Source of the DNA: DATJBF01 sp035515475 | GTDB taxonomy: Bacteria; Verrucomicrobiota; Verrucomicrobiia; Palsa-1439 | DNA: 38,139 nt | NCBI GenBank assembly: GCA_035515475.1 | Contig: DATJBF010000026.1 | Location: 1-38,139, forward strand | Reading direction: 5' to 3' | Shown: piece after piece, positions 1-9,800 of the stretch | Numbering within the stretch: the first letter of the stretch is position 1 | Layout of the letters: every line of letters begins with the position of its first letter | Made by a program: the position numbers and the translations under genes | Notes under the pieces: generated by a model | Databases searched by the model: none | The model's input: the letters and a program-made list of their open reading frames with translations, nothing else | What the model was told of the DNA's origin: nothing

Positions 1-155
1 GGCCGTGCCGCCGCGTGAACGCGCTTGGTGGCAACGATTGTGGGAGAAGATTCTGAGCCCCATTCCCAACTGCCATGCAGTCGAAAACCGTCCGACGTTC
101 AATGGTTAAAATGAGCTCCTACTGCATAGTTCCGGCTTAGAGTGGCTTGTTGCGT

Positions 156-1223
156 ATGGATGATAAGAAACTGCAACCTGATGAAGCGGTCCAGAAGCTC
201 TTGATCTCTACACCAACTCGTTTGGTGGGAGAATACCAAGACGGAGATCTGCTGATTACACATTGTTGGCAAATGGGCCCGGACTTACATCGCTCGATTC
301 AAGAAGGACCGTACTCACAGAGTTATTACGTGGTTGTGGTAAGAACTGAACCGGTTAAAGGGGATAAAATAGTTCTACCGAACTACGCGCATGTCGGCGA
401 GCTTGCGGCATCTTTACTGAGCGTTTTGTTTGGCAAGAGATTTGACAGCCACGGTGTACTGGAATCCATCGGCCATTTCCAATTGCCAACAAATGTTGTA
501 CGCGGCCCACTGCATTACTCTCATTTGCCACCTTTCAACCATAAGCCCCGAAAGAGCAATCCTGTTGAACTCAATTTGGGCCAAGTGTCGAAAATCCGTC
601 CGTTGTTTCAGGACGATTCCGAAAAGGCCGACATCCGTAGAATGCTGTATGCCGCCGCAAGGTTCTACAGCCGCTCACTCGTTCTTTGGGATGATCAACC
701 TGAGCTCGCTTTTCTCGATCTAATAACGTGCGGCGAAATCATCTCGAATGCTGTTTCGCTTACCGAACGGGAGCGTTACGACCCCGATCTGTTGGAAGTG
801 CTAAAGAATGTGGAAACTGAAACACGCGATGGAAAGAAGAATGCCGATTTTCTGAAAGCGCGACTGTTTCAAGTCAGGAGACATTTCGTGAAAGGCTTAA
901 CAGGATTGCTCGACGACGCGTTCTACAGCCATCACGAGGCTATGCATGAATGGGCGGCGTTTAAGAAAACTGATATTGAGGAGCGGCTGAGAGCCGCTTA
1001 CGACTTACGCAGCAAGTATGTGCATACTGGGGCAGAATTCGGTGATTGGGTTGCAAGCGTCGGAAGTGAGTTCAATGATGTTTCACTCGGAAAATGTGTG
1101 ATGAAAGACAGCAGTTTGAAGAAATTGCTGGATGGAGCACCGACTCTTTTCGGATTAGAACGGATTCTTCGTCACTGCATTATCGCGATTGCTAAGCAAC
1201 ACGGTTTATATCAGGAGAAGTGA
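156..1223 (+). CDS. Hypothetical protein with a C-terminal HEPN-like (ApeA-type) motif
   Basis: A 355-aa soluble protein with no signal peptide or membrane segment. Near the C terminus, residues 285-290 read R-S-K-Y-V-H, which is the R-x4-H motif of HEPN domains, followed by T-G as in ApeA-like HEPN proteins. HEPN domains are often RNases in toxin-antitoxin, abortive-infection or CRISPR-associated systems; nuclease activity here is inference. The N-terminal half is not recognised. ATG 156 is preferred over the upstream TTG codons at 147 and 150. The gene converges on the CoiA-like gene and their 3' ends overlap by 13 bp. Both look AT-richer than the pectin genes, which suggests acquired DNA. 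The protein is probably real; its function is unknown. Confidence 0.6.
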   Translation: MDDKKLQPDEAVQKLLISTPTRLVGEYQDGDLLITHCWQMGPDLHRSIQEGPYSQSYYVVVVRTEPVKGDKIVLPNYAHVGELAASLLSVLFGKRFDSHGVLESIGHFQLPTNVVRGPLHYSHLPPFNHKPRKSNPVELNLGQVSKIRPLFQDDSEKADIRRMLYAAARFYSRSLVLWDDQPELAFLDLITCGEIISNAVSLTERERYDPDLLEVLKNVETETRDGKKNADFLKARLFQVRRHFVKGLTGLLDDAFYSHHEAMHEWAAFKKTDIEERLRAAYDLRSKYVHTGAEFGDWVASVGSEFNDVSLGKCVMKDSSLKKLLDGAPTLFGLERILRHCIIAIAKQHGLYQEK

Positions 1224-1999
1224 CCATCCCTTTCCCCGGGGGCTCGCTGCTCCATATAGAGTTTCGCGTCGGGAACCTTGAGGCCACCTTCCTCCCACCA
1301 GTAGCTTTGTTTAGGACCAAAGTCGGTTGCTAGATTAAGCGGCTCACCCCGAACTGCCATCCTGTAACGCTTAGACTTCTGGCTATAGCCACCTGTGGTC
1401 ATCTTCTTACCGTCCTCGGAATACCAAGATTTTTTCGCAACCGTCCTGTGGCTTGGGTCGAAATGGTAACTGACGACCGTTAGTCCCTCGACCCAATAGT
1501 ACACGCGACCGAAATAGGCTGCGTGAATCCATTTCTCCCAAAGCTTTGGAGTGTACCTCTTGGCATCGAGCTTCGGTGTCCATTGCAAAAGCCACAGCAC
1601 ATACATTCCTTTCCGCGCGTAGTCGATTGTGCGGTTCATAATTGTCTCCAACGAAAGCGAACTGATCTGGACTTCGATGGCGACACGAACGCCGTTTATC
1701 TCTGCGCTCACGTCAGGGCGAACAACTCCAAGCGGACGCTCCAACACAACATTGCGAACGTTCGGGAGATTTTGAAGCGCGAGATAAATCTCCAGTTTGC
1801 AGCGTCGGTGAACATCGCTTTCGCCCTCCGCGTATCTGCACGCGATCGGATTGGCGTGCGCGAAATGATTGACGCGGTTCCTGCCCGTCTTGAGGATGAC
1901 CTCCTCGTTGCATTGTAGGCAGGCGAACGGGCCGTTCGATTTCGATTCCAGATACGCGGTCACGGTTTGCCCGTCGGATTTGCGTCTTGCGGAGAGCAT
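1211..1999 (-). CDS. CoiA-like nuclease-family protein
   Basis: A 262-aa protein resembling the competence protein CoiA family. The N terminus has a zinc-ribbon-like C27-x2-C30 and the family's H45-F-A-H48 motif. The following domain looks like a PD-(D/E)xK nuclease variant: R-P-D96 followed by I-E109-V-Q111, in which the usual lysine is replaced by glutamine. In Gram-positive bacteria CoiA assists recombination of incoming DNA during transformation. In other phyla the family is scattered among mobile and defence islands, so a competence role here is not implied. The start codon is ATG at 1999. The 3' end overlaps the convergent HEPN-like gene. Family assignment is fairly sure; the role is open. 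Confidence 0.65.
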   Translation of the reverse strand: MLSARRKSDGQTVTAYLESKSNGPFACLQCNEEVILKTGRNRVNHFAHANPIACRYAEGESDVHRRCKLEIYLALQNLPNVRNVVLERPLGVVRPDVSAEINGVRVAIEVQISSLSLETIMNRTIDYARKGMYVLWLLQWTPKLDAKRYTPKLWEKWIHAAYFGRVYYWVEGLTVVSYHFDPSHRTVAKKSWYSEDGKKMTTGGYSQKSKRYRMAVRGEPLNLATDFGPKQSYWWEEGGLKVPDAKLYMEQRAPGERDGHFS

Positions 2000-2134
2000 C
2001 GGTGTGGAAGGATGTACGATTTTAACACGTTAACTGTGTTGCGGAATGCGCGCCGTCAGACGCCACTCGGGAAATCGGGCGGCTGGGCACAGCCAATAGC
2101 CAATTGAGATCCGGCGAGGCCAGCCGGCTCGCGC

Positions 2135-2587
2135 TTACTTTCCTATGTCGAGGTTTTCGGCGCCGATGGCGGTGATGCAACACGTGAGCCTTCCGTCGAT
2201 TCTGTCCGCAGAGTTCTTCCAGTGGAGGGGCCTCAGATTCGTCAGGCTGTCGGGTTCGGCGACATTGATGCGGTCAACTACCCAGCCGAAGTCTGATTCT
2301 CGATCCTCATAGAACTCTCGGCTAATCCAAGCGCCACATTGATCTTTCCGGCAGCGTTCGGCATCGTGACCGAGCACGGCTTGTCCTTTCTCCCAAACGG
2401 CTTGAATCAGTCCTTCGGTGATCATAGGAGTCGCGACCCGGCCCGTAACATGGCCCAGAAACCGGCCGAAATCAACTTCGGTATGGCGTATCATCTTCAC
2501 ACATTGCCTGCAGCGCAGTATGTATTGGACCATCTCAAGCACCCGCGTTCTGCAAGGAGATACCGTAAAGTCTTCTCGCTCGTCCAC
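2135..2587 (-). CDS. HNH-like (treble-clef) small protein, probably inactive
   Basis: A 150-aa protein starting at GTG 2587. Residues ~60-150 resemble a small HNH-type family: WEKGQAV, then C79...C84-G-A-W, then G-W-V-V-D105-R106-I, then S-L-T-N117-L-R-P-L-H122-W-K-N125. Family members normally carry D-H-I where this protein has D-R-I, so the first catalytic histidine is replaced by arginine. The last ~55 codons are repeated about 1.1 kb away at 3257-3424. Nuclease function is doubtful because of the H-to-R change. No partner gene is obvious. Confidence 0.5.
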   Translation of the reverse strand: MDEREDFTVSPCRTRVLEMVQYILRCRQCVKMIRHTEVDFGRFLGHVTGRVATPMITEGLIQAVWEKGQAVLGHDAERCRKDQCGAWISREFYEDRESDFGWVVDRINVAEPDSLTNLRPLHWKNSADRIDGRLTCCITAIGAENLDIGK

Positions 2588-2915
2588 TCGCTCAAGTGGG
2601 TCGATCCACCAAGTGCTTAGGGTCGGAGGTGCAACCCGTTACTCCGCGGCGTGAAGCGCAGGTGGTGCGTCATGACAAGCGACTGGTGCTGTTGTATAGC
2701 ACAGGCCGGCGCAGACAGGACGCAGTATCCGCGGGAGCCGTGCCTCGGGTGGGGGAAAGGAGACCAGAGGAAAACTGGAGAGGCCGCCTTTCCTGTGTTC
2801 CTCCGCCTCTCACGTGTCGGACGTCCAGACGGGCGAAAGAGCAAATCCTTGACTTATCCTCTGTGTGGCCGACTTTGTAATAAGGGTCGCAATGAGCGTT
2901 TCCGAGGAGGACCTT
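2588..2915. other. 328-bp stretch with no convincing gene
   Basis: Several overlapping frames are open on both strands here, but none has recognisable protein features or a convincing ribosome-binding site. The stretch lies between the HNH-like gene and the small hypothetical gene, within the span bounded by the two HNH-like copies. No RNA gene is recognised. Confidence 0.4.
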
Positions 2916-3227
2916 ATGATTTGTTTCGAGGTCAGTCTGAACGGAAAGAAGCTGTGGACGGCAGGCGTGAAGTCCGGCGTGGTGACCGCCGGTGTCGATT
3001 ACCGAACGGAGCCAAGCGAGAAGCAGTTCTATCCGAGCGTCGATTCTGTGCTTCTGCACATCAACGGAATGAGCGATGAGCACCATATCCACGAATTGTT
3101 GTCTTGGGGCGGAATTAAAGAGCTATCCGTTGGTGATGAGCTTTCGATCAAGATTGTTTCAGCCGAGCGATGCGATGAACCTTCGCTGAGGGAGCCGCGC
3201 GGTCGAAGACGACCAATCGACAATTGA
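2916..3227 (+). CDS. Small hypothetical protein, 103 aa
   Basis: The start is set by a strong Shine-Dalgarno sequence: GAGGAGG at 2904-2910 lies 5 nt before ATG 2916. An upstream GTG (2865) and an ATG (2892) in the same frame lack such a site. The protein starts MICFEVSLNGKKLWTAG and contains G-D-E-L-S-I-K-I-V followed by a D-E-P motif. This pattern resembles small uncharacterised proteins of Verrucomicrobiota and Planctomycetota, but no function is known to me. It has no signal peptide or membrane segment. The gene sits between the intact and truncated HNH-like copies and is probably accessory DNA. Confidence 0.6.
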   Translation: MICFEVSLNGKKLWTAGVKSGVVTAGVDYRTEPSEKQFYPSVDSVLLHINGMSDEHHIHELLSWGGIKELSVGDELSIKIVSAERCDEPSLREPRGRRRPIDN

Positions 3228-3256
3228 CATCCGGTGCGAATGCGCCGAGTTCGGTC

Positions 3257-3424
3257 CTACTTTGCTATATCGACGTTTTCGGCACCGACGGCGGTGATGC
3301 AACATGGGAGTTGCCCCTCGACTTTGTCCGCGCAGTTCTTCCAATGAAGGGGCCTCAGATTTGTCAGACTGTCGGGTTCAGCCGCATCAATGCGGTCAGC
3401 GATCCAGCCGAAGTCGGATTTTCG
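3257..3424 (-). pseudogene. Truncated second copy of the HNH-like gene (C-terminal ~55 codons)
   Basis: Reading from 3424 down to 3257, the frame encodes RKSDFGWIADRIDAAEPD followed by SLTNLRPLHWKN. It matches the last ~55 residues of the protein at 2135-2587 almost position for position, ending I-T-A-V-G-A-E-N-V-D-I. The DNA is clearly similar to 2137-2305. Homology stops sharply at about 3424 and the open frame upstream is unrelated. Both copies carry D-R-I instead of D-H-I, so the substitution predates the duplication. An 8-bp-stem hairpin lies just outside the break. Confidence 0.55.
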
Positions 3425-3439
3425 ACCCACTCGTTCTGT

Positions 3440-3460
3440 AAAGGACATATGTTGTCCTTT
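3440..3460. other. Hairpin next to the truncated HNH-like copy
   Basis: AAAGGACA at 3440-3447 and TGTCCTTT at 3453-3460 form a perfect 8-bp inverted repeat around a 5-nt loop. It lies about 15 bp beyond the point where HNH homology ends. It could be a weak terminator or a scar of the rearrangement; neither is shown. Confidence 0.3.
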
Positions 3461-3584
3461 TGCCCGTCCCGTCCGTGGTGAACCCGTCTCCCGCGTGAGC
3501 GGAAAACAACTGGAAGTCGGGGATGCCCCGACGAGGGTGAACCGGGACATAAGCGTTGCGAATAAAGGCCTTGCCGGCATCACA

Positions 3585-4139
3585 GCCTATCCCCCTGTGG
3601 GGAAGGGTGTGGGGATACCCTAATCGAGGGGATTTTCTTCAAGGGCAGTTCGATTGGAGGTCAGAAAGCACCACCCGAACTGAGGTGTGAATTGTCCATG
3701 AAGAAGGTTCGAGCGGAGTCAAAGACAGGCACCAACTTGGCTCGCGTGACTTCAAGGAGCTGCACGTCTAGAGGGCTGTTGCACGAAGGTCAACCGGAAA
3801 AGAACAGACGCCGTTTGCTTTCGCCGGAATTTAACACGAACGTCTCTAACTCGTAACGGTCCGCTGCGAGTCTTTCTTTCAAACAAACCTCTCGCCTTGC
3901 TCTCAGTGGGTTTCAAGGATAAGGGCGAGCGAACAATGGGATGGGAGCAAGGCGGGAGGATGTCATCTCAGCAGCGGCATACCCCAACTTCTGATTTCCG
4001 CTTGTATGTCAACTGTTGACGGCATACGCTTGATGGCATCGCCAAGAATCGTCACACAGCGAATCGTGGATCCGTTCCCCGTCGTGGCCCCCCGAGTTCA
4101 CCGGGCAAGCGTAGCCGCCCGGGAACCTTCGCTATCGCG
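3585..4139. other. Non-coding stretch with a long imperfect inverted repeat
   Basis: No convincing gene is seen over about 555 bp. An imperfect inverted repeat pairs 3888-3904 with 3943-3959 (15 of 17 positions complementary, centred on GCCTTGCTC / GAGCAAGGC) across a 38-bp loop. It may be a remnant of a mobile or structured element. No RNA family is recognised. Confidence 0.4.
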
Positions 4140-5720
4140 GTGGGGGACCGGGCCTTTGCCGGTGTGTTGACCGCGTCGTTTCTGGTGGTGGCAGCGCTGG
4201 GCGCGCTGCACCACGAAATGTGGCGCGATGAGTTACACGCCTGGCTGGTGGCGCGTGACAGCGCCAGCCTCTGGAACGTATTTCAGGTCACCCGCTACGA
4301 AGCCCACTTCGTTTTGTGGCGGGTGTTGCTCTTCGGGATCACCCGTTGCACTCACAACCTCCTCGCGCTCCAGTCGTTCAATTTGCTGTTGGCCACAACG
4401 ACCATTTGGATCGTGGCCCGATTCAGCCCGTTCCGCCGATGGGAGAAATGCCTGCTCAGTTTCGGGTACTTCTTTCTGTACGAATACGGCGTCATCGCGC
4501 AGGACTACAACCTGATCGTGCTGCTGATGGTTTCGTTTTGTGCCCTGTACCGGCGGCGCGGTCAGTACACCTTGGGGCTGTCGGCGGTTTTGTTCTTGCT
4601 GGCCAACGCGGCGCCGTACGGTCTGCTGATCGCGCTGGTGTTCTCGGCGTTGCTGGTGTTCGACTCGACCCGCAACGGGGAAAGCCCCAACCTGCGGATG
4701 ACGCCGCGCGGGCGCGTCGGTGCGGTGATTGTGCTGGCCGGACTGGCTGGTGCAACGCTGCAGTTGTTCCTTATGAAAGCGGGCCCGAACACGTCATGGA
4801 AGCATCCCCTCTCCGCTGCGGGTTTTCTCAACACGATCGTCAACGTCTGGCGAGCTTACATCCCCATCGCAGCCGGTTTCCCGTCCTTGGTGCAATGGGA
4901 GTGGGGGACGAATTTCATCGACGGGATAGCCGGAGGACAATTCGTCAAAGTGGGTGTGGCGCTCCTGCTGGTTGTCCTTTCGGCCGGCTTGCTCCTCAAA
5001 CGGCCGTCCGCCCTGTTTCTGTACCTCGTGGGAGTGGGCACTCTGGTGTCGATTCAGTTTGTCGTAAATGTGGGGGCGGTCAGACACAAGGGTTTCTTGT
5101 TCCTGCTGTTTATCGCTGCCTTGTGGATCGGGAGCGACTCGGCACAAGGGCAATTGTCCAGCGTCCCGCTGCAATGGCTGGGCAGCATCTGTAACCACTG
5201 GAGGAATCCGCTTGTCGGGGGGCTGTTGGCGATCCAGGTGGTGGCGGCCGGTTATGCGTACGCGGCGGATTGGTGCTATCCGTTCTCGGGTAGCAAACAA
5301 ACGGCCCAGTTCCTCCGCGACAGCGGCCTGTGGAAATTGCCAATCGTCGGAAGCCCCGAAGCACGCGCCGCCCCCATTTCAGCCTACTTGGACAAGCCGA
5401 TTTACTATCCCGAGAGTTCCCGGTTCGGCAGCTATGCCGATCTAAGCCGGCCACTGGAAGAACCTCCCGATCCGCCGACCGTGCAGGCCGTGGGACGAGC
5501 GTTTCAGTTGGCCGTGAGAAAACACCAGGATGTGGTCCTGGTCTTCGGTTATCCCGTCGCCAACTTTCCCAAAACCGGCGCCCGACTTGAATCCGCACCA
5601 ACGGTTGCTGATGCCACTGGCAAGCCAGCGCCGGCGGTATCCGCCACGATCACCGTCGTGAAGGAATGTCGTTCCTTCATTGACGAGCCATACTCAGTTT
5701 TTCTCGTTCGACTGGACTAG
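4140..5720 (+). CDS. Multi-spanning membrane protein, GT-C glycosyltransferase-like
   Basis: A 526-aa protein with many hydrophobic spans. After the first span it has M-W-R-D30-E31-L-H-A-W-L-V-A-R-D, which resembles the acidic motif in the first periplasmic loop of GT-C lipid-linked sugar transferases (PMT/ArnT/GT39-like). The hydrophilic C-terminal ~150 residues are probably extracytoplasmic. Such enzymes move a sugar from a polyprenyl-phosphate carrier to lipid or protein; donor and acceptor cannot be told here. The start is uncertain: GTG 4140 is the first usable codon, with no strong ribosome-binding site. The gene ends in TAG, so TAG is a working stop codon in this genome. No partner genes are adjacent. 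Confidence 0.65.
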   Translation: MGDRAFAGVLTASFLVVAALGALHHEMWRDELHAWLVARDSASLWNVFQVTRYEAHFVLWRVLLFGITRCTHNLLALQSFNLLLATTTIWIVARFSPFRRWEKCLLSFGYFFLYEYGVIAQDYNLIVLLMVSFCALYRRRGQYTLGLSAVLFLLANAAPYGLLIALVFSALLVFDSTRNGESPNLRMTPRGRVGAVIVLAGLAGATLQLFLMKAGPNTSWKHPLSAAGFLNTIVNVWRAYIPIAAGFPSLVQWEWGTNFIDGIAGGQFVKVGVALLLVVLSAGLLLKRPSALFLYLVGVGTLVSIQFVVNVGAVRHKGFLFLLFIAALWIGSDSAQGQLSSVPLQWLGSICNHWRNPLVGGLLAIQVVAAGYAYAADWCYPFSGSKQTAQFLRDSGLWKLPIVGSPEARAAPISAYLDKPIYYPESSRFGSYADLSRPLEEPPDPPTVQAVGRAFQLAVRKHQDVVLVFGYPVANFPKTGARLESAPTVADATGKPAPAVSATITVVKECRSFIDEPYSVFLVRLD

Positions 5721-5797
5721 CGATGGCGGGCTTCCGACCAGAGTCACAGCCGTTCCCCTGCCCGGGCGTTTCTATCCAGGGAGCGTCCGCCAGACAG

Positions 5798-6667
5798 TTA
5801 CGGAAGGCGTGACCGCGGTCGAGAAATGTCGGGGGGCACGGGTGCGGGAGCGGAGAACTGCGGAATCTCCGCGGAAGCGTAGGCGAAATCCTGAAGAACC
5901 GGGTTCAGCCCACCGGAGTTGCCCATGTCCAACTGGGCAACCTGTTTGTCATGGGCCTTGCCTGTAAAGACCTGCTCGACGACTGAAGAGAAATGGTCAT
6001 CACACGCTGAGCTACTGTTGCACAGCGGGACCTCAGATACGAGGCCGGTGGGTTGCGCCACGGCGGTTGAAGAGCGAATCGTCAGGTCATTGGCGAGCTG
6101 ATCCGTTACCGCAGAGGGATCAGTGGTCGCCGCAGCGTCATTGGCATCGTTTCCACGCGCGGTAATCGAGATTACCGCCGGCTGCAAACCGTCTTGATGC
6201 TCGCACTCGGCAGCCTTGAACTGCACCAAGGGGATACCCGAGGGTTTGTCGCCCGCTCGTGACACCGGCTCATGGATGGCCGCGAGACACGCGGGCCGGG
6301 TTGACCCGCCGGAATCAGGGTCGACAACTCGGTCTGCGATCGATTTCGTGTCGAATCCCATCCAGTAGGGCAGTTCAGTCCCGCGATTGGGATTAGTGAC
6401 TTGAGCGCAGTTTGAGTCCACAAGGAAGCTCGAAAGCAACAGTGTGGCAATGACCAGGCGCAATCCCTGCCCGCCCTTCGGAACCGATGGGGTGCGGCTC
6501 AGAACCCCAAGTACCTGGCTCAATCGCTCTTTTCGAGCGGGCGCCTGTGTCCCGCGACTTATCCGTGCCCGGCGGCTGGACAGGACATCCTGCTCGTAGG
6601 GGAACAGCCAAAACAGGATCTGCCCGATGCGGCTGGTTTCGTCGGCGGCTCGTCGTGACCGTTTCAT
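5798..6667 (-). CDS. Hypothetical protein, possible secreted or anchored
   Basis: A 289-aa frame from ATG 6667 (MKRSRRAADETSRIG); an in-frame ATG at 6691 is also possible. One hydrophobic stretch near residues 75-90 (L-V-I-A-T-L-L-L-S-S-F-L-V) follows a basic region and ends near A-Q, which could be a late signal anchor. The rest is low in recognisable structure and rich in Ala, Ser, Asp and Pro. No family is recognised. The gene starts 10 bp after the upstream minus-strand frame ends, so the two could be co-transcribed. It may not be a real gene. Confidence 0.35.
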   Translation of the reverse strand: MKRSRRAADETSRIGQILFWLFPYEQDVLSSRRARISRGTQAPARKERLSQVLGVLSRTPSVPKGGQGLRLVIATLLLSSFLVDSNCAQVTNPNRGTELPYWMGFDTKSIADRVVDPDSGGSTRPACLAAIHEPVSRAGDKPSGIPLVQFKAAECEHQDGLQPAVISITARGNDANDAAATTDPSAVTDQLANDLTIRSSTAVAQPTGLVSEVPLCNSSSACDDHFSSVVEQVFTGKAHDKQVAQLDMGNSGGLNPVLQDFAYASAEIPQFSAPAPVPPDISRPRSRLP

Positions 6668-6677
6668 GGTTGTCCCC

Positions 6678-7091
6678 TTACTGCGGGGCATCGATCACCT
6701 TGGCAATTGCCGTGGATCGACCGAGCCGGCCGGCCGAAAGAAAGACTGGTTCTTGGGTGGAAATTGTTCTGCTCGACGCCGATAACGGCGACGAGACGGG
6801 CCGTTGGGGCATCAGCTGGCGGTAGCCCGGTGCGAGTTTGTGCAATATGGTGAGGGTGTCTTGCGCTTGGAGAGGCGCTAAGTCACTAGGCGAGTTCATT
6901 GCACGAGAAGGATCCGAGACTATCGCCGCTGATGCCCCTGTTCCGGCCACATTTGATGGAAATTCGTATTCATCCAGGGGCGGATTGCGTAACGCAACAA
7001 TCTGACCACCCTTGGCCTGATGGGGTGTGACAGGCGGGGTCAATCTTCGCCCGTCCCGCTTGTCATGGACTAACTCAAGTTCTTCAACCAT
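6678..7091 (-). CDS. Hypothetical protein, low confidence
   Basis: A 137-aa frame from ATG 7091 (MVEELELVHDKRDGRRL). The same frame is open back to 7235 but the added residues look unlike protein. No domain, signal peptide or membrane segment is seen. It lies immediately upstream of the other hypothetical frame on the same strand. It is supported only by open-frame length and order. Confidence 0.3.
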   Translation of the reverse strand: MVEELELVHDKRDGRRLTPPVTPHQAKGGQIVALRNPPLDEYEFPSNVAGTGASAAIVSDPSRAMNSPSDLAPLQAQDTLTILHKLAPGYRQLMPQRPVSSPLSASSRTISTQEPVFLSAGRLGRSTAIAKVIDAPQ

Positions 7092-7274
7092 GAGCGTTCT
7101 CGCGGGCGCATTATTACTGCAACGACTGACCGTTGCACAATCGGACGGAGAACCGTTTTTGTAGTAGGACTTTTGCCGATGGGGTATAGGATTCGCCACC
7201 GGATACCCCCACGACCCGAGGCGATAACATCGCAAAAACCGTGACCGGGGCCGCTCCGCGGGAGGGCTTGGCTA

Positions 7275-9050
7275 TCAAGGCAATACGACAGCGTGATAGA
7301 AGCGGCGGCTCAAGCCGGTCGCGCCGGGGTCGGTAATCTGATTGGTGCCGCCAATGCCGACGATCTGATCGACCAATAACATCCAATTCGGCAGGGCCAG
7401 ATCGTCCTTCGTTTCGATCCGGTAGATCTTGCCCGTCACAGTTTGGAACTTGATGGTTTCACCTCCACTGACTTGTTGAATCGCGACAATCCGGAACGCG
7501 CTCGACGGCTTGGTCGGGTCGGTGCCGGCAGAAAACTCCTGCAAGTTGGTGAAGCCGTCGCCGTCAGGATCGCAGGTCGCGCACGATTGGGCATTGGTCG
7601 TGGTACCGGTGCCGGCGAAGTAGGTCTTCCGCCACAGATCGGCAATGCCGTCGCCCACACTGTCGGTCATCGTCAGTGTGACCGAGCCGGAAAACGGCGA
7701 CGTGTTGCCAGCCGGGTCGGTTGCCGTGGCGGTGATGAGTTGTCCGGGCGGACCGGTCGAGGCGAGGCCCGCGCTGAAAGTGGCGGTGCCGCCGTTGGTC
7801 GTTGTGACGTCGGCTGCACCGAGGAAGGTTTGACCCTGCGCACTCGCCGCTCCCGTCGCGTTGGCGAAGAACTCGATGCGGAATGTCGCGTTGGAACTGC
7901 TGGTCAGGCTGCCGGTAACGATGGTGTTCGTGTCGACGGTCGCCGAGTCCAGAACGGGCGCCGCCTGCGATTTTTCGGAGCCGTTGAACTCGCCGATGCC
8001 GCTGCCGAGGTTCCCGTAAATCGAGTTGCCACGGATGGAGTTATTGGTCGTGGCATCATCGTACAGATCCACGCCGTCGGAGCCGTTGCTGGCGATCAAA
8101 TTGCCGGCCCCGTCTCCGATGCCCCCGATCTGATTATTGCGGGCGGCGTTGAACACGACCACGCCTTGGAAGCTGTTGCCGAGCGTGATCGCGCCGGTCG
8201 GATCGAGCCCGATGGTATTCCCCTGAACCACGTTGGCATCAGTATTCGTGTCCGCGATCAAGACGCCGTACGTGCTGTTGCCGGAGATGATATTGCGGGC
8301 GCCGATGTCGCCACCGACGACGTTCGAGTGGGCGCCGCCGAAGATCTCGACGCCCGAACAACCATTGGGCGCGGTCGCCGTGCCCGCCAGGTTTAAGCCG
8401 AGATAATTCCCTTGAACGATGTTGCCACCGGTATCGGAATCGGCAATGACGACGCCCTGACAGCCATTGCCGGAAATGACGTTGCGCGCCCCGGGCGCCG
8501 TGCCGCCGATGAGGTTCGACTCCGCGCCGCTGAAGAGGCCGACGCCCGCGCCGTTCGGAATCGCCGTGGCGCCGGAGGCATCGAGACCAATGAGATTTCC
8601 CTGAACGACGTTGCCGCTCGTGCCGACACCATCGATCTCCACGCCCTGAGAGATATTGCCGGACAAGACGTTGCGGGCCGCGACGCTGCCGCCGATGGTG
8701 TTCGACTGCCCGCCGGCAAAAATCTCCACGCCCGAGTACGCATTTGCGAGGGGGGTACCGCCCGTGACGTCGACACCGATGTAATTGCCCTGGACCCGAT
8801 TACCGACCGAGCCAATCCCGTCGATGGCCACGCCCTGGCTGGCATTGCCCGCAATGACGTTCCGGGCAGCCGCGCTGGTGCCGCCGATGACGTTGGAACT
8901 GGCGCCGTTAAACAGTTCGACCCCGGCATAGCGGTTCCCCATGGCGGCAAAACCAGTCGGATCGGTGCCGATAAAATTGCCCTGCACGAAGTTCGCGGAG
9001 GTGCCGGCACCATCGAGAGCAATGCCCTGAGAGTGATTGCCGGAGAGCAC
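7275..9050 (-). pseudogene. Fragment 3 of the broken gene: beta-helix repeats and C-terminal module
   Basis: This continues fragment 2 in the same frame after the TAG; the frame is open from 9158 down. It carries about six more beta-helix units, an Ig-like strand region (F-R-I-E-F-F-A-N...A-T-A-T-D-P-A-G-N-T-S), then C-x2-C-D-P-D-G-D-G-F-T-N-L-Q-E-F-S-A-G-T-D-P-T and a beta-rich end. The related C-terminal module in the two pectate lyases suggests a common surface or export role. Confidence 0.6.
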
Positions 9051-9800
9051 GTTGCCGGCACCGGCCGTGACCCCGCCGACGAGGTTCGACCGTGGGCCGG
9101 TGTTAATCTCGATCCCCGCGAAGAAATTGGAGACGACCGCGGTGCCGGCCGCATTGAGCTAGATGGTATTGGCCTGAATGACGGTGCCGTCGGTGTTGGT
9201 GCCGAAGATGACGATGCCCTGCGCGCCGTTGCCGGCGATGACGTTGCCCGCGCTGGCTCCGCCGATGAGAGTGGATCTTGCGCCGCCGCTGATCTCAATC
9301 CCGGCGAAGAAGTTGCTGATGCCGTCTGTGCCCGCGCCATTCAGGCCAATGTAATTGCCCTCAACGACGTTGGCGTCGCTGCCCGGATCGCGGATGGCGA
9401 TGCCTTGTGCGTGGTTGCCCGAGATGACGTTGCGGCCGAGCACGCTGCCTACAGTATTGGAAGCGGCACCGGAATCGATGGCGACGCCCTCGTAGGTGTT
9501 GGGGACGGCCGCAGTTCCGGCGGCGTTGAGACCGATGATGTTGCCAAACACGGCATTCTGAGTGACGCCCGTGCCGCGGACCACGATGCCCTGATAGGCG
9601 TTGCCGGAAATGAGATTGCCGTCGCCGAGGCCGGTCCCGCCGACGGTGTTCGCATGCGCGCCGAGATCGATGAGGACGCCACAGAATCCGTTGGACACGG
9701 CGCTCGTTCCGGCCGGGTCCGTTCCGATGTAACAGCCGGCGAGGGTGTTACCGGTGGTATTGGTGCCTTCGATAGCAACGCCACTGCCGTTCCAGCCGTT
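8000..9800 (-). repeat. Tandem coding repeats (about ten beta-helix units)
   Basis: Units of about 45 codons recur with the pattern G-N-x-x-Q-G-V-x-I, G-N-Y-I-G-L-D, G-T-x-A-x-x-N, G-G-T, R-N-V-I-S-G-N. The DNA repeats visibly with each unit. Such arrays can gain or lose units by recombination and can collapse in short-read assembly, which matters for judging the stop codon at 9159. Confidence 0.7.

Noticed and set aside
2588..4139. Group II intron or structured RNA remnant
   Set aside because: The gene-poor stretches looked RNA-like in places, but I could not find a domain V-type hairpin, a reverse transcriptase or a known RNA consensus.
8000..9800. CRISPR array
   Set aside because: The regular repeats are coding, about 135 bp long and imperfect, without uniform short repeats and unique spacers.
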